From UBA4717 sp045580165 (lineage in GTDB: Bacteria > Bacillota > Clostridia > Oscillospirales > CAG-272): 64,000 bases of DNA. This document shows positions 7,631 to 14,615 of the stretch, one piece after another. Both the position numbers and the translations under genes were made by a program. The first letter of the stretch is position 1. Each line of letters begins with the position of its first letter. The stretch is taken from contig JAZNNG010000046.1 of NCBI GenBank assembly GCA_045580165.1, positions 1-64,000 on the forward strand, written 5' to 3'. Below the pieces are notes generated by a model that saw nothing but the letters and a program-made list of their open reading frames with translations, searched no databases and was not told the DNA's origin.

Positions 7631-7819
7631 TCATTTCACCTTGCTGTTGTCAATAGCATATTCGAGTAAAATGTTTATTAGTTCGTTTCTCGAACGGTTT
7701 GTCTGTTCCGCGAGATTATTTAATTTTACAACAGTTTCTTCCTTGATTCTGATAGAGAATACCTTGTATCCGTCTTCGCCCTTCAAATCTTTCTTGTTAA
7801 TAATAAGCTCTTTCTGCAA
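7631..7819 (-). CDS. Small ribbon-helix-helix DNA-binding protein
   Basis: The 62-residue product has a strand-like stretch (YKVFSIRI, about 18-25) followed by two helices (EETVVKLNNLAEQ, then SRNELINILLEYAI), the layout of MetJ/Arc/CopG dimeric regulators in which the paired strand enters the DNA major groove. The start is taken as the TTG at 7819 because GAGGTG lies 6 bases upstream on the minus strand; longer versions have no ribosome binding site. It is divergent from the secreted protein at 7909, whose promoter contains a perfect inverted repeat, so it may control that gene. That link is inference. Confidence 0.7.
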   Translation of the reverse strand: MQKELIINKKDLKGEDGYKVFSIRIKEETVVKLNNLAEQTNRSRNELINILLEYAIDNSKVK

Positions 7820-7846
7820 ACATATCACCTCACATATATTATATCT

Positions 7847-7882
7847 TGACAAAGATCGCAAATATATGTTATTATTAATAAC
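7847..7882 (+). promoter_or_regulatory. Promoter with inverted repeat over the -10 box
   Basis: TTGACA (7847-7852), 17 bases, TATTAT (7870-7875). The inverted repeat GTTATTA-T-TAATAAC at 7868-7882 covers the -10 element, which is the geometry of a repressor site. It sits between the RHH gene and the secreted protein. Confidence 0.65.
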
Positions 7883-7908
7883 ATAAAATATAACACACGG
7901 AGGCTATT

Positions 7909-9945
7909 ATGAAGAAGTTATTAGCAGGATTCTTAGTACTACTAATGTTTTTTATTTGTTGTTTCCCATTTTCGGTAGAGGCAGCAACAACACCAGAAAC
8001 GGTAAGTGTATCGCAAGTACAAACAAAGATAGAAAAACTAAAAAGTTTTTCAAAAAAATGGTTTACAAGTGATGAAACAAAATGTGAATTAACATCTAGC
8101 GAAAGTAATAATGGTTATACTTGGCATCAAAGTTGTTCTAATTGCAATAACGGTGAGGTTTTGGCAAATAATACATGGGTAAGTAATTGGATTAAATCTG
8201 AATATGGTGTTTCGTCAAGTGAACTTGACAGAGGTAATTTCCCTTATCAGTATTTTCCTAAGTCATCAAATCCGTCCGCAAGTCATTTTCAAAACGGAAG
8301 CGGCTCGTCGTGCTATGGATTTGCATCATTTGCACAGTGGTATATTTTTTCCACAAAATCTACGGACAAAGTAACGCCTACGCTTGTAGTTAGTGGAGTT
8401 GAATATAATTACGAAAATTTATCAAAGTATGCAAAACCTGGCGATATAATAAGAACATCATCGTCGGATGGAAGTTCCTCAGGGCACTCTATGATATTTA
8501 TTTCTTGTACTTCTACAGGCGTGACACACATTGATTGCAACGGAACCGTTAGTGGGTGTAGAGTGGATTATAATCAGAATCAATCCTATACTTTTTCGTC
8601 AAAACGTAAATATATGGCAATAACAAGAGCAAGTAATTCTCCATATAATTCTTTAGATAATGTTGTAGACGGAAGTTTATATCTATGCACTGATTCTGAG
8701 GGTCACACAATAAGAGACAGTGCTTCAACCTCGGGAGACTCGCTGGGCACAATACCTAATAATGAGTATTTTGTTGTAACGGAAACCACAGAAGATGGAA
8801 AATGGGGATTTCTTACATACAAAACAACAGTAGGATGGACTAGGTTGTATGAAGATTATACACAATATGTAGGTCCTTACACCTGCCCTGTTGTAACCTT
8901 CAACGCCAATGGCGGTAGCGTATCAACTCCAAGCAAAAATGTATATATAAATACTCCTTACGGCGAGCTTCCCACACCCACTCGCACGGGATATAAGTTT
9001 AACGGATGGTACACTTCTGCGAGTGGTGGAACTAAGGTTACAGATACGAGCAATGTAACACTTACGGAGAATCAGACCTTATATGCTCATTGGACTGCGA
9101 ATACGTACACCATTACCTACAATGCAAACGGAGGTAGCGGCGCACCTGCAAATCAGACCAAAACACACGATGTTACGCTGACACTCAGCACAACAAAGCC
9201 GACAAAGACGGGTTACACGTTTGTAAACTGGAAAGCAACAAACGGAACAACGTATGCCGCAGGTGCCTCGTATACGGCAAATGCAGGAACTACATTGACG
9301 GCACAGTGGAAAGCTAACACCTATACTGTTACCTACAACGCAAACGGCGGTAGCGGCGCACCTGCAAATCAGACCAAAACACACGATGTTACGCTGACAC
9401 TCAGTACCACAAAGCCGACAAGAACGGGTTACACGTTCAAAGGATGGGCAACGAGCGCAAGCGGAAGCGTAGCATACGCATCAGGTGCAAATTATACTTC
9501 TAACTCAAGTGTTACCTTGTATGCAGTATGGGAAAAGAATCTTGTAGATGCACAAAGCATAGTTTTGGGTGAGCACAAAACAACTTTAGAGATTGGTGAA
9601 ACTGATACCGTTTCATTCTCTATAACTCCTGCAAATTCCGACTGGGAAACGATGTATTTCTTATATTATGATAGCGATATTGTTGAGCTTAAATGGGTCA
9701 ATAATCAAGATGCTTTTGAGGTGACGGCGAAATCAGCCGGTGAAACCGAAATAGTTATTGAATTGGAGAATGAATCGGGTACAAAAATTAAGACAAGTTA
9801 TGTGATCAATGTGAAATTACCCGAAAATTCATCTGTAATGGGAGACGTTAACGGTGACGGTGAAGTTACGTCTCTGGATGTAATTATTCTTTCTCGTCAT
9901 ATCGCAGGGTGGACGGGATATGAAACATTGCCGTACGGCAAATAA
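7909..9945 (+). CDS. Secreted multidomain protein: papain-like domain, InlB-type repeats, half dockerin
   Basis: The 678-residue protein starts with a signal peptide (1 to about 26, cleavage near VEAA). Residues about 110-240 look like a cysteine peptidase or amidase of the CHAP/NlpC type, with candidate catalytic C135 (GSSCYGFAS) and H193 (SGHSMIF). An SH3-like stretch (about 255-315) follows, then three InlB B-repeat (Listeria-Bacteroides) units near 327-395, 397-466 and 467-540, an Ig-like segment (about 550-635), and one dockerin-type calcium loop (DVNGDGEVTSLD). A full dockerin has two loops, so this one is incomplete. GGAGG precedes the ATG. The gene is AT-rich and looks acquired. Confidence 0.8.
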   Translation: MKKLLAGFLVLLMFFICCFPFSVEAATTPETVSVSQVQTKIEKLKSFSKKWFTSDETKCELTSSESNNGYTWHQSCSNCNNGEVLANNTWVSNWIKSEYGVSSSELDRGNFPYQYFPKSSNPSASHFQNGSGSSCYGFASFAQWYIFSTKSTDKVTPTLVVSGVEYNYENLSKYAKPGDIIRTSSSDGSSSGHSMIFISCTSTGVTHIDCNGTVSGCRVDYNQNQSYTFSSKRKYMAITRASNSPYNSLDNVVDGSLYLCTDSEGHTIRDSASTSGDSLGTIPNNEYFVVTETTEDGKWGFLTYKTTVGWTRLYEDYTQYVGPYTCPVVTFNANGGSVSTPSKNVYINTPYGELPTPTRTGYKFNGWYTSASGGTKVTDTSNVTLTENQTLYAHWTANTYTITYNANGGSGAPANQTKTHDVTLTLSTTKPTKTGYTFVNWKATNGTTYAAGASYTANAGTTLTAQWKANTYTVTYNANGGSGAPANQTKTHDVTLTLSTTKPTRTGYTFKGWATSASGSVAYASGANYTSNSSVTLYAVWEKNLVDAQSIVLGEHKTTLEIGETDTVSFSITPANSDWETMYFLYYDSDIVELKWVNNQDAFEVTAKSAGETEIVIELENESGTKIKTSYVINVKLPENSSVMGDVNGDGEVTSLDVIILSRHIAGWTGYETLPYGK

Positions 9946-9955
9946 ATCTCAATAC

Positions 9956-9987
9956 AAAAAGAGCAGTTCAAATGAACTGCTCTTTTT
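9956..9987 (+). terminator. Rho-independent terminator
   Basis: AAAAAGAGCAGTTCA and TGAACTGCTCTTTTT form a long stem 10 bases after the stop of the secreted protein. Confidence 0.9.
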
Positions 9988-10077
9988 GCTTGAATTTATA
10001 TACTGAGATTTAACGGGACGTCACGACATTTCTTCGCAAGTCGGGACGTCATCCCCTACAAACCCACACAGACGTTC

Positions 10078-10156
10078 AGGTATGGGTTGAGATTTTGCTA
10101 GTCGGAATATTCTGCGCGCAATAAAGCTTTTTGTGTTAATTTTTTCAAAAAAGAGA
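10078..10156. repeat. Intergenic repeat, diverged copy
   Basis: Contains GGTATGGGTTGAGATTTT, then CGCGCAATAAAGCTTTTTG and a TTTTTTCAAAAAAG hairpin, the same order as the copy at 46168-46262 and the reverse of the tandem array at 59281. Confidence 0.5.
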
Positions 10157-10160
10157 CGGC

Positions 10161-10946
10161 TTACATCAAATTAGCCTTGATGTATTCAGCGCTGCTTTCA
10201 ACTGCCTTAAACGCGTTGGAGCCCGGCCACTTGGGACTTACCCAGTTTGCATCCTGCTCAACAACGTAGTACTTAACTCCGCACTTTTCCGCGGTCTCAA
10301 CGGCACCCTTGAAGTTGATGTTACCGTCACCGACGGAGGTGATGAACGGACCGTCCTTGCCGACTGCCATATCCTTGAGGTGAAGGATATCGATTCTGCC
10401 TGCGAGCTTTTCGATCCACGCTCTGACGTCTCCGCCGCCGTGCTGTACCCAATACGTGTCAAGCACGAAAGAGGTCTTTACGGGATCAAGCTTGTCAACG
10501 AGAATATCCATCATAGTGAGGTCTCCGTCAACCTTCTTGAACTCGAAGCTGTGGTGGTGATACGTGAACTTGAAGCCTTCCTTGTTGATGATCTCGGCAA
10601 ACTTGTTAGCCTTTTCGCAGAAATCTCTAACGGTGTCGCCGTTTTCGCGGGCCCAGGCAGGCATTCCTCCGATACCGATGTTGGTGGTACCGAGGATCTC
10701 ATGCTCACGCATAGTCTTGTCGGGGTCTGCCATCATATCGTCAAGACTGCCGTGATGTGTTCCGACGATGGTGATGCCGTTGTCCTTAGCAAGCTTTGCG
10801 TAGGTAGGAATGTCAACTGCGTAACCGGCGGTCTGACCCTCGTCGTAGCCGATCTCCTTAAGTCTTTTGAACGTGTAGTCGAGGATGTGCTCATCTCTCA
10901 TAAAATCACGAACGGTGTAGAGCTGAAGTCCGAGTTTTTTAATCAT
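10161..10946 (-). CDS. Sugar phosphate isomerase/epimerase family protein (TIM barrel)
   Basis: The 261-residue protein belongs to the xylose-isomerase-like TIM-barrel group that includes IolE and many uncharacterised sugar isomerases, epimerases and dehydratases. It starts with LGLQLYTVRDFM and carries the metal-site stretches typical of the fold: a glutamate-bearing strand, TYHHHSFEF near 128-136, FVLDTYWVQHGG near 160, ILHLKDM near 188 and VVEQD near 234. The reaction cannot be told from sequence. AGGAGG precedes the ATG. It is 130 bases downstream of the SASP gene but separated from it by a terminator, so it is probably transcribed on its own. Confidence 0.85.
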   Translation of the reverse strand: MIKKLGLQLYTVRDFMRDEHILDYTFKRLKEIGYDEGQTAGYAVDIPTYAKLAKDNGITIVGTHHGSLDDMMADPDKTMREHEILGTTNIGIGGMPAWARENGDTVRDFCEKANKFAEIINKEGFKFTYHHHSFEFKKVDGDLTMMDILVDKLDPVKTSFVLDTYWVQHGGGDVRAWIEKLAGRIDILHLKDMAVGKDGPFITSVGDGNINFKGAVETAEKCGVKYYVVEQDANWVSPKWPGSNAFKAVESSAEYIKANLM

Positions 10947-11030
10947 TTTGTATTCCTCCTGAAATAGAAAAATATCCCAAAATCATTTTATCATACATAC
11001 ACTTCAAAATCAATAGTTTTAGTAAAAAAG

Positions 11031-11055
11031 CCGCGTGCGGAATATCCGCACGCGG
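11031..11055 (-). terminator. Terminator of the SASP gene
   Basis: CCGCGTGCGG and CCGCACGCGG pair around a 5-base loop. On the minus strand the stem is followed by CTTTTTT. Confidence 0.88.
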
Positions 11056-11074
11056 TAAAAGTCAAGAAATAAAA

Positions 11075-11275
11075 TTACTTGGTTGTCTTGATTTCGTTTT
11101 CGTACTTTTCAACCATCTTCTTAACCATCTGGCCACCGATAGAACCGGCCTGACGGGAAGTGAGATCGCCGTTGTAGCCCTGCTTGAGGTTTACGCCAAC
11201 CTCAGTTGCAGCTTCCATCTTAAACTTGTCAAGAGCTTCCTTTGCTTCGGGAACGAGTGCCTTATTGCTAGACAT
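11075..11275 (-). CDS. Small acid-soluble spore protein, alpha/beta type
   Basis: The 66-residue product coats DNA in the dormant spore and protects it from UV and heat; germination protease degrades it later. Family signatures are ALDKFKMEAATEVGV (the GPR cleavage region) and the C-terminal RQAGSIGGQMVKKM block that contacts DNA. AAAGGAGAATT precedes the ATG. Family members are made in the forespore under sigma-G, but I could not define a convincing sigma-G promoter. This is the clearest evidence in the window that the organism forms spores. Confidence 0.95.
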   Translation of the reverse strand: MSSNKALVPEAKEALDKFKMEAATEVGVNLKQGYNGDLTSRQAGSIGGQMVKKMVEKYENEIKTTK

Positions 11276-11583
11276 AATAATTCTCCTTTAGAATGAAACG
11301 TTCGTTAAAATCTATATTTTCGACTAACCGCATAAAGAAGTCTTCCGACAAATTCTCATCAGTCACTTTCGCGGCTCGTCTGATAAGTGAGCCGCTTTGC
11401 GACTCTGTTATTATTATTGACCGAAGACGTCGTATTATTCCGGGAATTTTTGGTTTTATTCTTTTTTATTCACCAAAGAATAAAACTTTCTTCGCGGTTT
11501 TTGTGAACTTTTATCGTCGTGATGTTATTATGCTTCACAGACAAGCGTTTATTACTGTAAAATTTTGAAAAAGCAAATGAAAC
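11276..11583. other. Gene-free gap
   Basis: No supported gene. One hairpin, GCGGCTC (11371-11377) with GAGCCGC (11389-11395), is visible but lacks a T-run. A 91-codon plus-strand frame here has no ribosome binding site and no recognisable features. Confidence 0.4.
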
Positions 11584-11790
11584 TTATACGCCCGAGAAAA
11601 AGATTTGAACCAGATCATCACCGCTTAACTCGAGCCGTGACTTCAGCTTACTTATTTCCGTACAGGTGAAGTCACTCTTGCCTGACAGCTTTCGGTAAAC
11701 CGAGGTTTTGCTGAGTCCAAGTGCTTCTGCAAGCTCGGCAGTGTTGCAATTTTTATATGCGAGTTTACTCATCAGTTTTCTTATGTTCAT
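11584..11790 (-). CDS. Small helix-turn-helix regulator
   Basis: The 68-residue product is almost entirely one Cro/C1-type DNA-binding domain: NTAELAEALGLSKTSVYRKL (about 16-35) reads as the helix-turn-helix, followed by a helix SDFTCTEISKLKSRLEL. It resembles phage-type small repressors. AAAGGAG lies 8 bases before the ATG and a perfect promoter is at 11889-11861. It is divergent from the broken gene at 12076, and two TGCA-based dyads lie between the two promoters, so it may bind there. Confidence 0.78.
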   Translation of the reverse strand: MNIRKLMSKLAYKNCNTAELAEALGLSKTSVYRKLSGKSDFTCTEISKLKSRLELSGDDLVQIFFSGV

Positions 11791-11860
11791 TTAATTCTCC
11801 TTTTGTCTGACAATGTTGTTTTTTGCAAAGCGAAAATAAATTTCGTATATTGTGGAAATC

Positions 11861-12006
11861 AGTATAACGCAAATTTCGCTTTTTGTCAACACCCTTGACT
11901 GAAAATATGCAAAAATGCAACTATTTTTGCAAAAATGCAACTTTTGTAACGATTTTTCACTTTTTGCATCAAAAGTATTGACAAAACCTAAGTTTCACCT
12001 CATAAT
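11861..12006. promoter_or_regulatory. Divergent promoters with paired TGCA dyads
   Basis: Minus strand: TTGACA (11889-11884), 17 bases, TATACT (11866-11861), for the HTH gene. Plus strand: TTGACA (11978-11983), 17 bases, CATAAT (12001-12006), for the broken gene. Between them TGCAAAAATGCAAC occurs twice, at 11908-11921 and 11928-11941, 20 bases or two helical turns apart; each contains a TGCA-N4-TGCA dyad. These are candidate operators. Confidence 0.65.
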
Positions 12007-12075
12007 GTACCTGCTCAGCCGGCACGAGCAAATTGACAACAGTAAGAAGATATGATAATATGAAGGAGGGCTTAG

Positions 12076-12548
12076 ATGTCAAACAGATGTCGACGTTGTA
12101 ACAGAAAATTGTCAAATGCTGATGCACTATACGGATGGCGGTGTGCCGAAATATTGGGCATAGCTGAAACTGCATCAAAGCTCTTGTTGCTTTAGGTGCA
12201 AAAGAAGACCTCTCTAAAATTGCAGCACATTACGAATCCGATGGACAAATGCTTGGCGGCGCTTGGGGAACAAATCCCTATGCTATTGAAAGATATTTCA
12301 AACAAAAAGAGTATGAAGTAAGCCGAGTAGAAGGGGACGATATTATTAACAACAAAACGCCCGATGCAGATGCTTATGTGCTTTCGTTTTGGAATTCTGA
12401 CAAGGTGAATGATGCACTGCATACTGTTGCGATAAGAAAGACTGAAATAGGCAAATATGTTTTGTATAATTACAAGGGTGAAAATAAAAGGCAGCAGAAT
12501 GCAGATAGTTTACAATCGTTTTTTGAAAAAACGATGATCAGCCTATAG
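12076..12548 (+). pseudogene. Broken gene: zinc-ribbon N-terminus, then papain-like fragment in another frame
   Basis: AAGGAGGG and an ATG at 12076 open a 40-codon frame with two CxxC-like groups (CRRC, then GWRCAEILG), ending at a TAG at 12196. The next frame (from about 12168) continues as a coherent protein, NCIKALVALGAKEDLSKI and so on to 12548, with no ribosome binding site of its own; the first Met in that frame, at 12249, lies inside a conserved-looking stretch. The simplest reading is one ancestral gene that lost its frame and perhaps its middle. The second part recalls C39-like papain folds (Asn-Cys start, then WGTNP), but this is tentative. Confidence 0.55.
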
Positions 12549-12586
12549 TATTATTTGCGATAAACGAAAAATGAAAGGAATATGTT

Positions 12587-13075
12587 GTGAGGATTAAAGT
12601 TTGGTCATTGGTTATAGTGTCGATTCTTTGTTTATTGTGCTTGAGCTCTTGCGAATCTCATAGTGATGTGCGCCCAAGCATTGATCCAAATGAAGTTTGG
12701 GTATGCGAATATCCGTTTGCTTACTTTAAGTTTGATGAAGAAACCATGGATTTTCCAGGCAAACTCATATATAATGACAAAGAATATGATTTTTTTGAAT
12801 CAGCAAGTACCGGAACAGAGGTAGAGTTTTTTAAACCTGAAGCATATAAAGGGGATGATATCTTTGCCTATCCCGAATATACTTATCTGTTTGGCTTCGC
12901 AGACTATCAAGACGGATATTTCATATATTCTATAGAAAACGACTATGACAATATCTTCAACGGCGAAGTTACCGAAATGCTTTTCACAAAATACACGGTA
13001 GCCGAATTTGAAGAAAAGTTCGGCGAGCTCAGACTTGACGCAAAATTCCCCGAATTTGATGGCGAGCCTGAGTAA
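12587..13075 (+). CDS. Lipoprotein, unknown function
   Basis: The 162-residue product starts at a GTG with AAAGGA 7 bases upstream. A type II signal peptide (hydrophobic from about 5 to 20) ends in the lipobox LSSC, so the mature protein would be lipid-anchored outside the membrane at Cys23. The mature part is acidic and rich in Phe and Tyr (for example YPFAYFKFDEETMDF), likely beta-rich. I recognise no family. AT-rich base use matches the neighbouring broken gene rather than the operon to the right. Confidence 0.75.
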   Translation: MRIKVWSLVIVSILCLLCLSSCESHSDVRPSIDPNEVWVCEYPFAYFKFDEETMDFPGKLIYNDKEYDFFESASTGTEVEFFKPEAYKGDDIFAYPEYTYLFGFADYQDGYFIYSIENDYDNIFNGEVTEMLFTKYTVAEFEEKFGELRLDAKFPEFDGEPE

Positions 13076-13092
13076 TTCCATTAACAAAACAG

Positions 13093-13130
13093 CCCTCGGC
13101 GGATGCTTTGGCGTCCGCCGAGGGTTTTCT
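13093..13130 (+). terminator. Bidirectional terminator
   Basis: CCCTCGGCGG (13093-13102) pairs with CCGCCGAGGG (13115-13124), extended inwards by GAT/GTC, with TTTTCTTTTT after it. It ends the lipoprotein gene and lies just past the stop of the minus-strand operon. Confidence 0.88.
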
Positions 13131-13132
13131 TT

Positions 13133-13945
13133 TTATTTTACAAGCTTTTCTCTTGCGTCTTTTTCTGCGTCCCAATTTTTGTTGTAGGACAAAAGCACAG
13201 ACATTACACCCGAGTCAACGGTAAGCTCGCTTCCGCTGATGGTTTTTGCCTGATCTGAACACAGGAAGTATGCGGAGTTGGCTATGTCTTCGGGATATGA
13301 TTCTATACCGACAGGCCAGTTTGCGCGCTTCTTTTCGTAATCCTCGGGAGTATAATCGACCCAACGGTCATTATACACCGCACCGACTATTATGACGTTA
13401 CTGCGTATACCGAACTTGCCGAGCTCGTAGCACATATTTCTGTTCATAACGTCGATCGCGCCCTTTGAGGATGCGTAGGTTATTCTGTTTGGAATAGCGC
13501 CCTTACTGTGAACCGAGCCGATGAGAACAATGCTTCCCCCTCTGCCGCCCTCTATCATAAGCTTTGCCGCCTCCTGACAGCAGAAAAAGTATCCTCTTGC
13601 GTTACTGTTCATAACGTGGTCATACTGCTCGGGGGTTGTAGACAGAATGCTCTGGTTGTATCCGGGATCGGCGGCGTTTGTTACAAGGGAATCGATTCGT
13701 CCGAAGTCGTCTTTTACCTGTACAAACACCTCGTGGATGCTATCGGGGTCTTCGGTTATCATTGCATAACCGCGTGCGGTGATGCTCGGGTATTCCGCCA
13801 TAATTTCAGAGGCGGCTTTTTGGGCGGCGTCTTTCTTTCTGCTTGTGATGCAGACGTCGTAGCCCTCCTTGGCGAAGCGCTTTGCAATTGCAAAGCCGAT
13901 GTTACGGGTCGCACCGGTAATTAAAACTACGGGATTACTGTTCAT
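13133..13945 (-). CDS. Short-chain dehydrogenase/reductase (SDR), last gene of the AllFGH-like operon
   Basis: A 270-residue classical SDR. The nucleotide motif TGATRNIG is at 10-17, the NAA motif (TNAAD) near 90, the catalytic serine in LIGSVHS near 142 and YASSK near 157. The first basic residues after the glycine motif (SRKK) hint at NADP(H), not proven. GGAGG precedes the ATG. It follows the aldolase by 13 bases. In this setting it could oxidise a 2-keto-3-deoxy sugar acid or reduce an aldehyde product; the substrate is unknown. Confidence 0.88.
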   Translation of the reverse strand: MNSNPVVLITGATRNIGFAIAKRFAKEGYDVCITSRKKDAAQKAASEIMAEYPSITARGYAMITEDPDSIHEVFVQVKDDFGRIDSLVTNAADPGYNQSILSTTPEQYDHVMNSNARGYFFCCQEAAKLMIEGGRGGSIVLIGSVHSKGAIPNRITYASSKGAIDVMNRNMCYELGKFGIRSNVIIVGAVYNDRWVDYTPEDYEKKRANWPVGIESYPEDIANSAYFLCSDQAKTISGSELTVDSGVMSVLLSYNKNWDAEKDAREKLVK

Positions 13946-13958
13946 TTGAAAGTCCTCC

Positions 13959-14615
13959 TTAAAGTCTGCTTATGGCATCGACGTGTGCACGGGCAAGCTC
14001 TCTGATGCCATCGTAATTTTCACTCTCAACGTATTCCTTCGTCAGAATAGTTATTCCCGTACCGAACGCCTTTGCTCCTGCTTCGTAGAAATCCGATATA
14101 GTCTGCGGATTGACCCCGCCCGTTGCCATAAGCGGAATATGTGAAAGAGGAGCGCTGATATTTTTGATGTAGTGTAAGCCGAGATCGTCGGCAGGGAAGA
14201 GCTTTACGATATGCGCTCCCCACGAGTACGCCTGCTCGATCTCCGTCGGTGTCATAGCGCCGGGGATGGAGATCAGACCGAGCTTGACAGTTTCCTTGAT
14301 GACCGCTTCGTTTACGTTCGGTGAAATAATGTACTTCGCACCCGCCTCATACGCGGCGTGGACCTGATCAATATTAAGCACCGTACCTGCGCCGATTATA
14401 GCTCTGCCGTTAGCGGTCTTGACTATGGTTTCAATGCAAAGCTTATTTTTGGCTATGCAGTCGGGGTCTGACTGGTCGAACGTGCTCTCTATAAATCTGA
14501 CTCCGCCCTCAATTACGGTCTCTACACATTTTGCGACCTTTTCCTGAGGAAGTCTGCGTACTATCAATACGAGCTTTTTTTCAAGTAATTCATTCAAAAT
14601 ATCCATTATAACCAA
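13959..14615 (-). CDS. KDPG/KHG-type aldolase
   Basis: The 218-residue protein is a stand-alone Eda-family class I aldolase. E43 (FIESTF) and the Schiff-base lysine K138 (HIVKLFPAD) are in place, with GAGTVL (75-80) and ATGGVNP. It differs from the fused paralogue at 5906, so it probably has its own substrate. I use the TTG at 14615, which has AAAGGAG 4-5 bases upstream and overlaps the dehydratase stop; the ATG at 14606 (sharing one base with that stop) is the alternative and would give 215 residues. It most likely cleaves the 2-keto-3-deoxy acid made by the neighbouring dehydratase. Confidence 0.88.
   Translation of the reverse strand: MVIMDILNELLEKKLVLIVRRLPQEKVAKCVETVIEGGVRFIESTFDQSDPDCIAKNKLCIETIVKTANGRAIIGAGTVLNIDQVHAAYEAGAKYIISPNVNEAVIKETVKLGLISIPGAMTPTEIEQAYSWGAHIVKLFPADDLGLHYIKNISAPLSHIPLMATGGVNPQTISDFYEAGAKAFGTGITILTKEYVESENYDGIRELARAHVDAISRL

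Noticed and set aside
7129..7886. Three plus-strand frames (88, 74 and 171 codons) in the repeat-rich gap
   Set aside because: They run through GTAGGGG palindromes and over the RHH gene on the other strand.
11293..11568. 91-codon plus-strand frame
   Set aside because: No ribosome binding site, Phe/Arg-rich random-looking composition, in the upstream region of the SASP gene.
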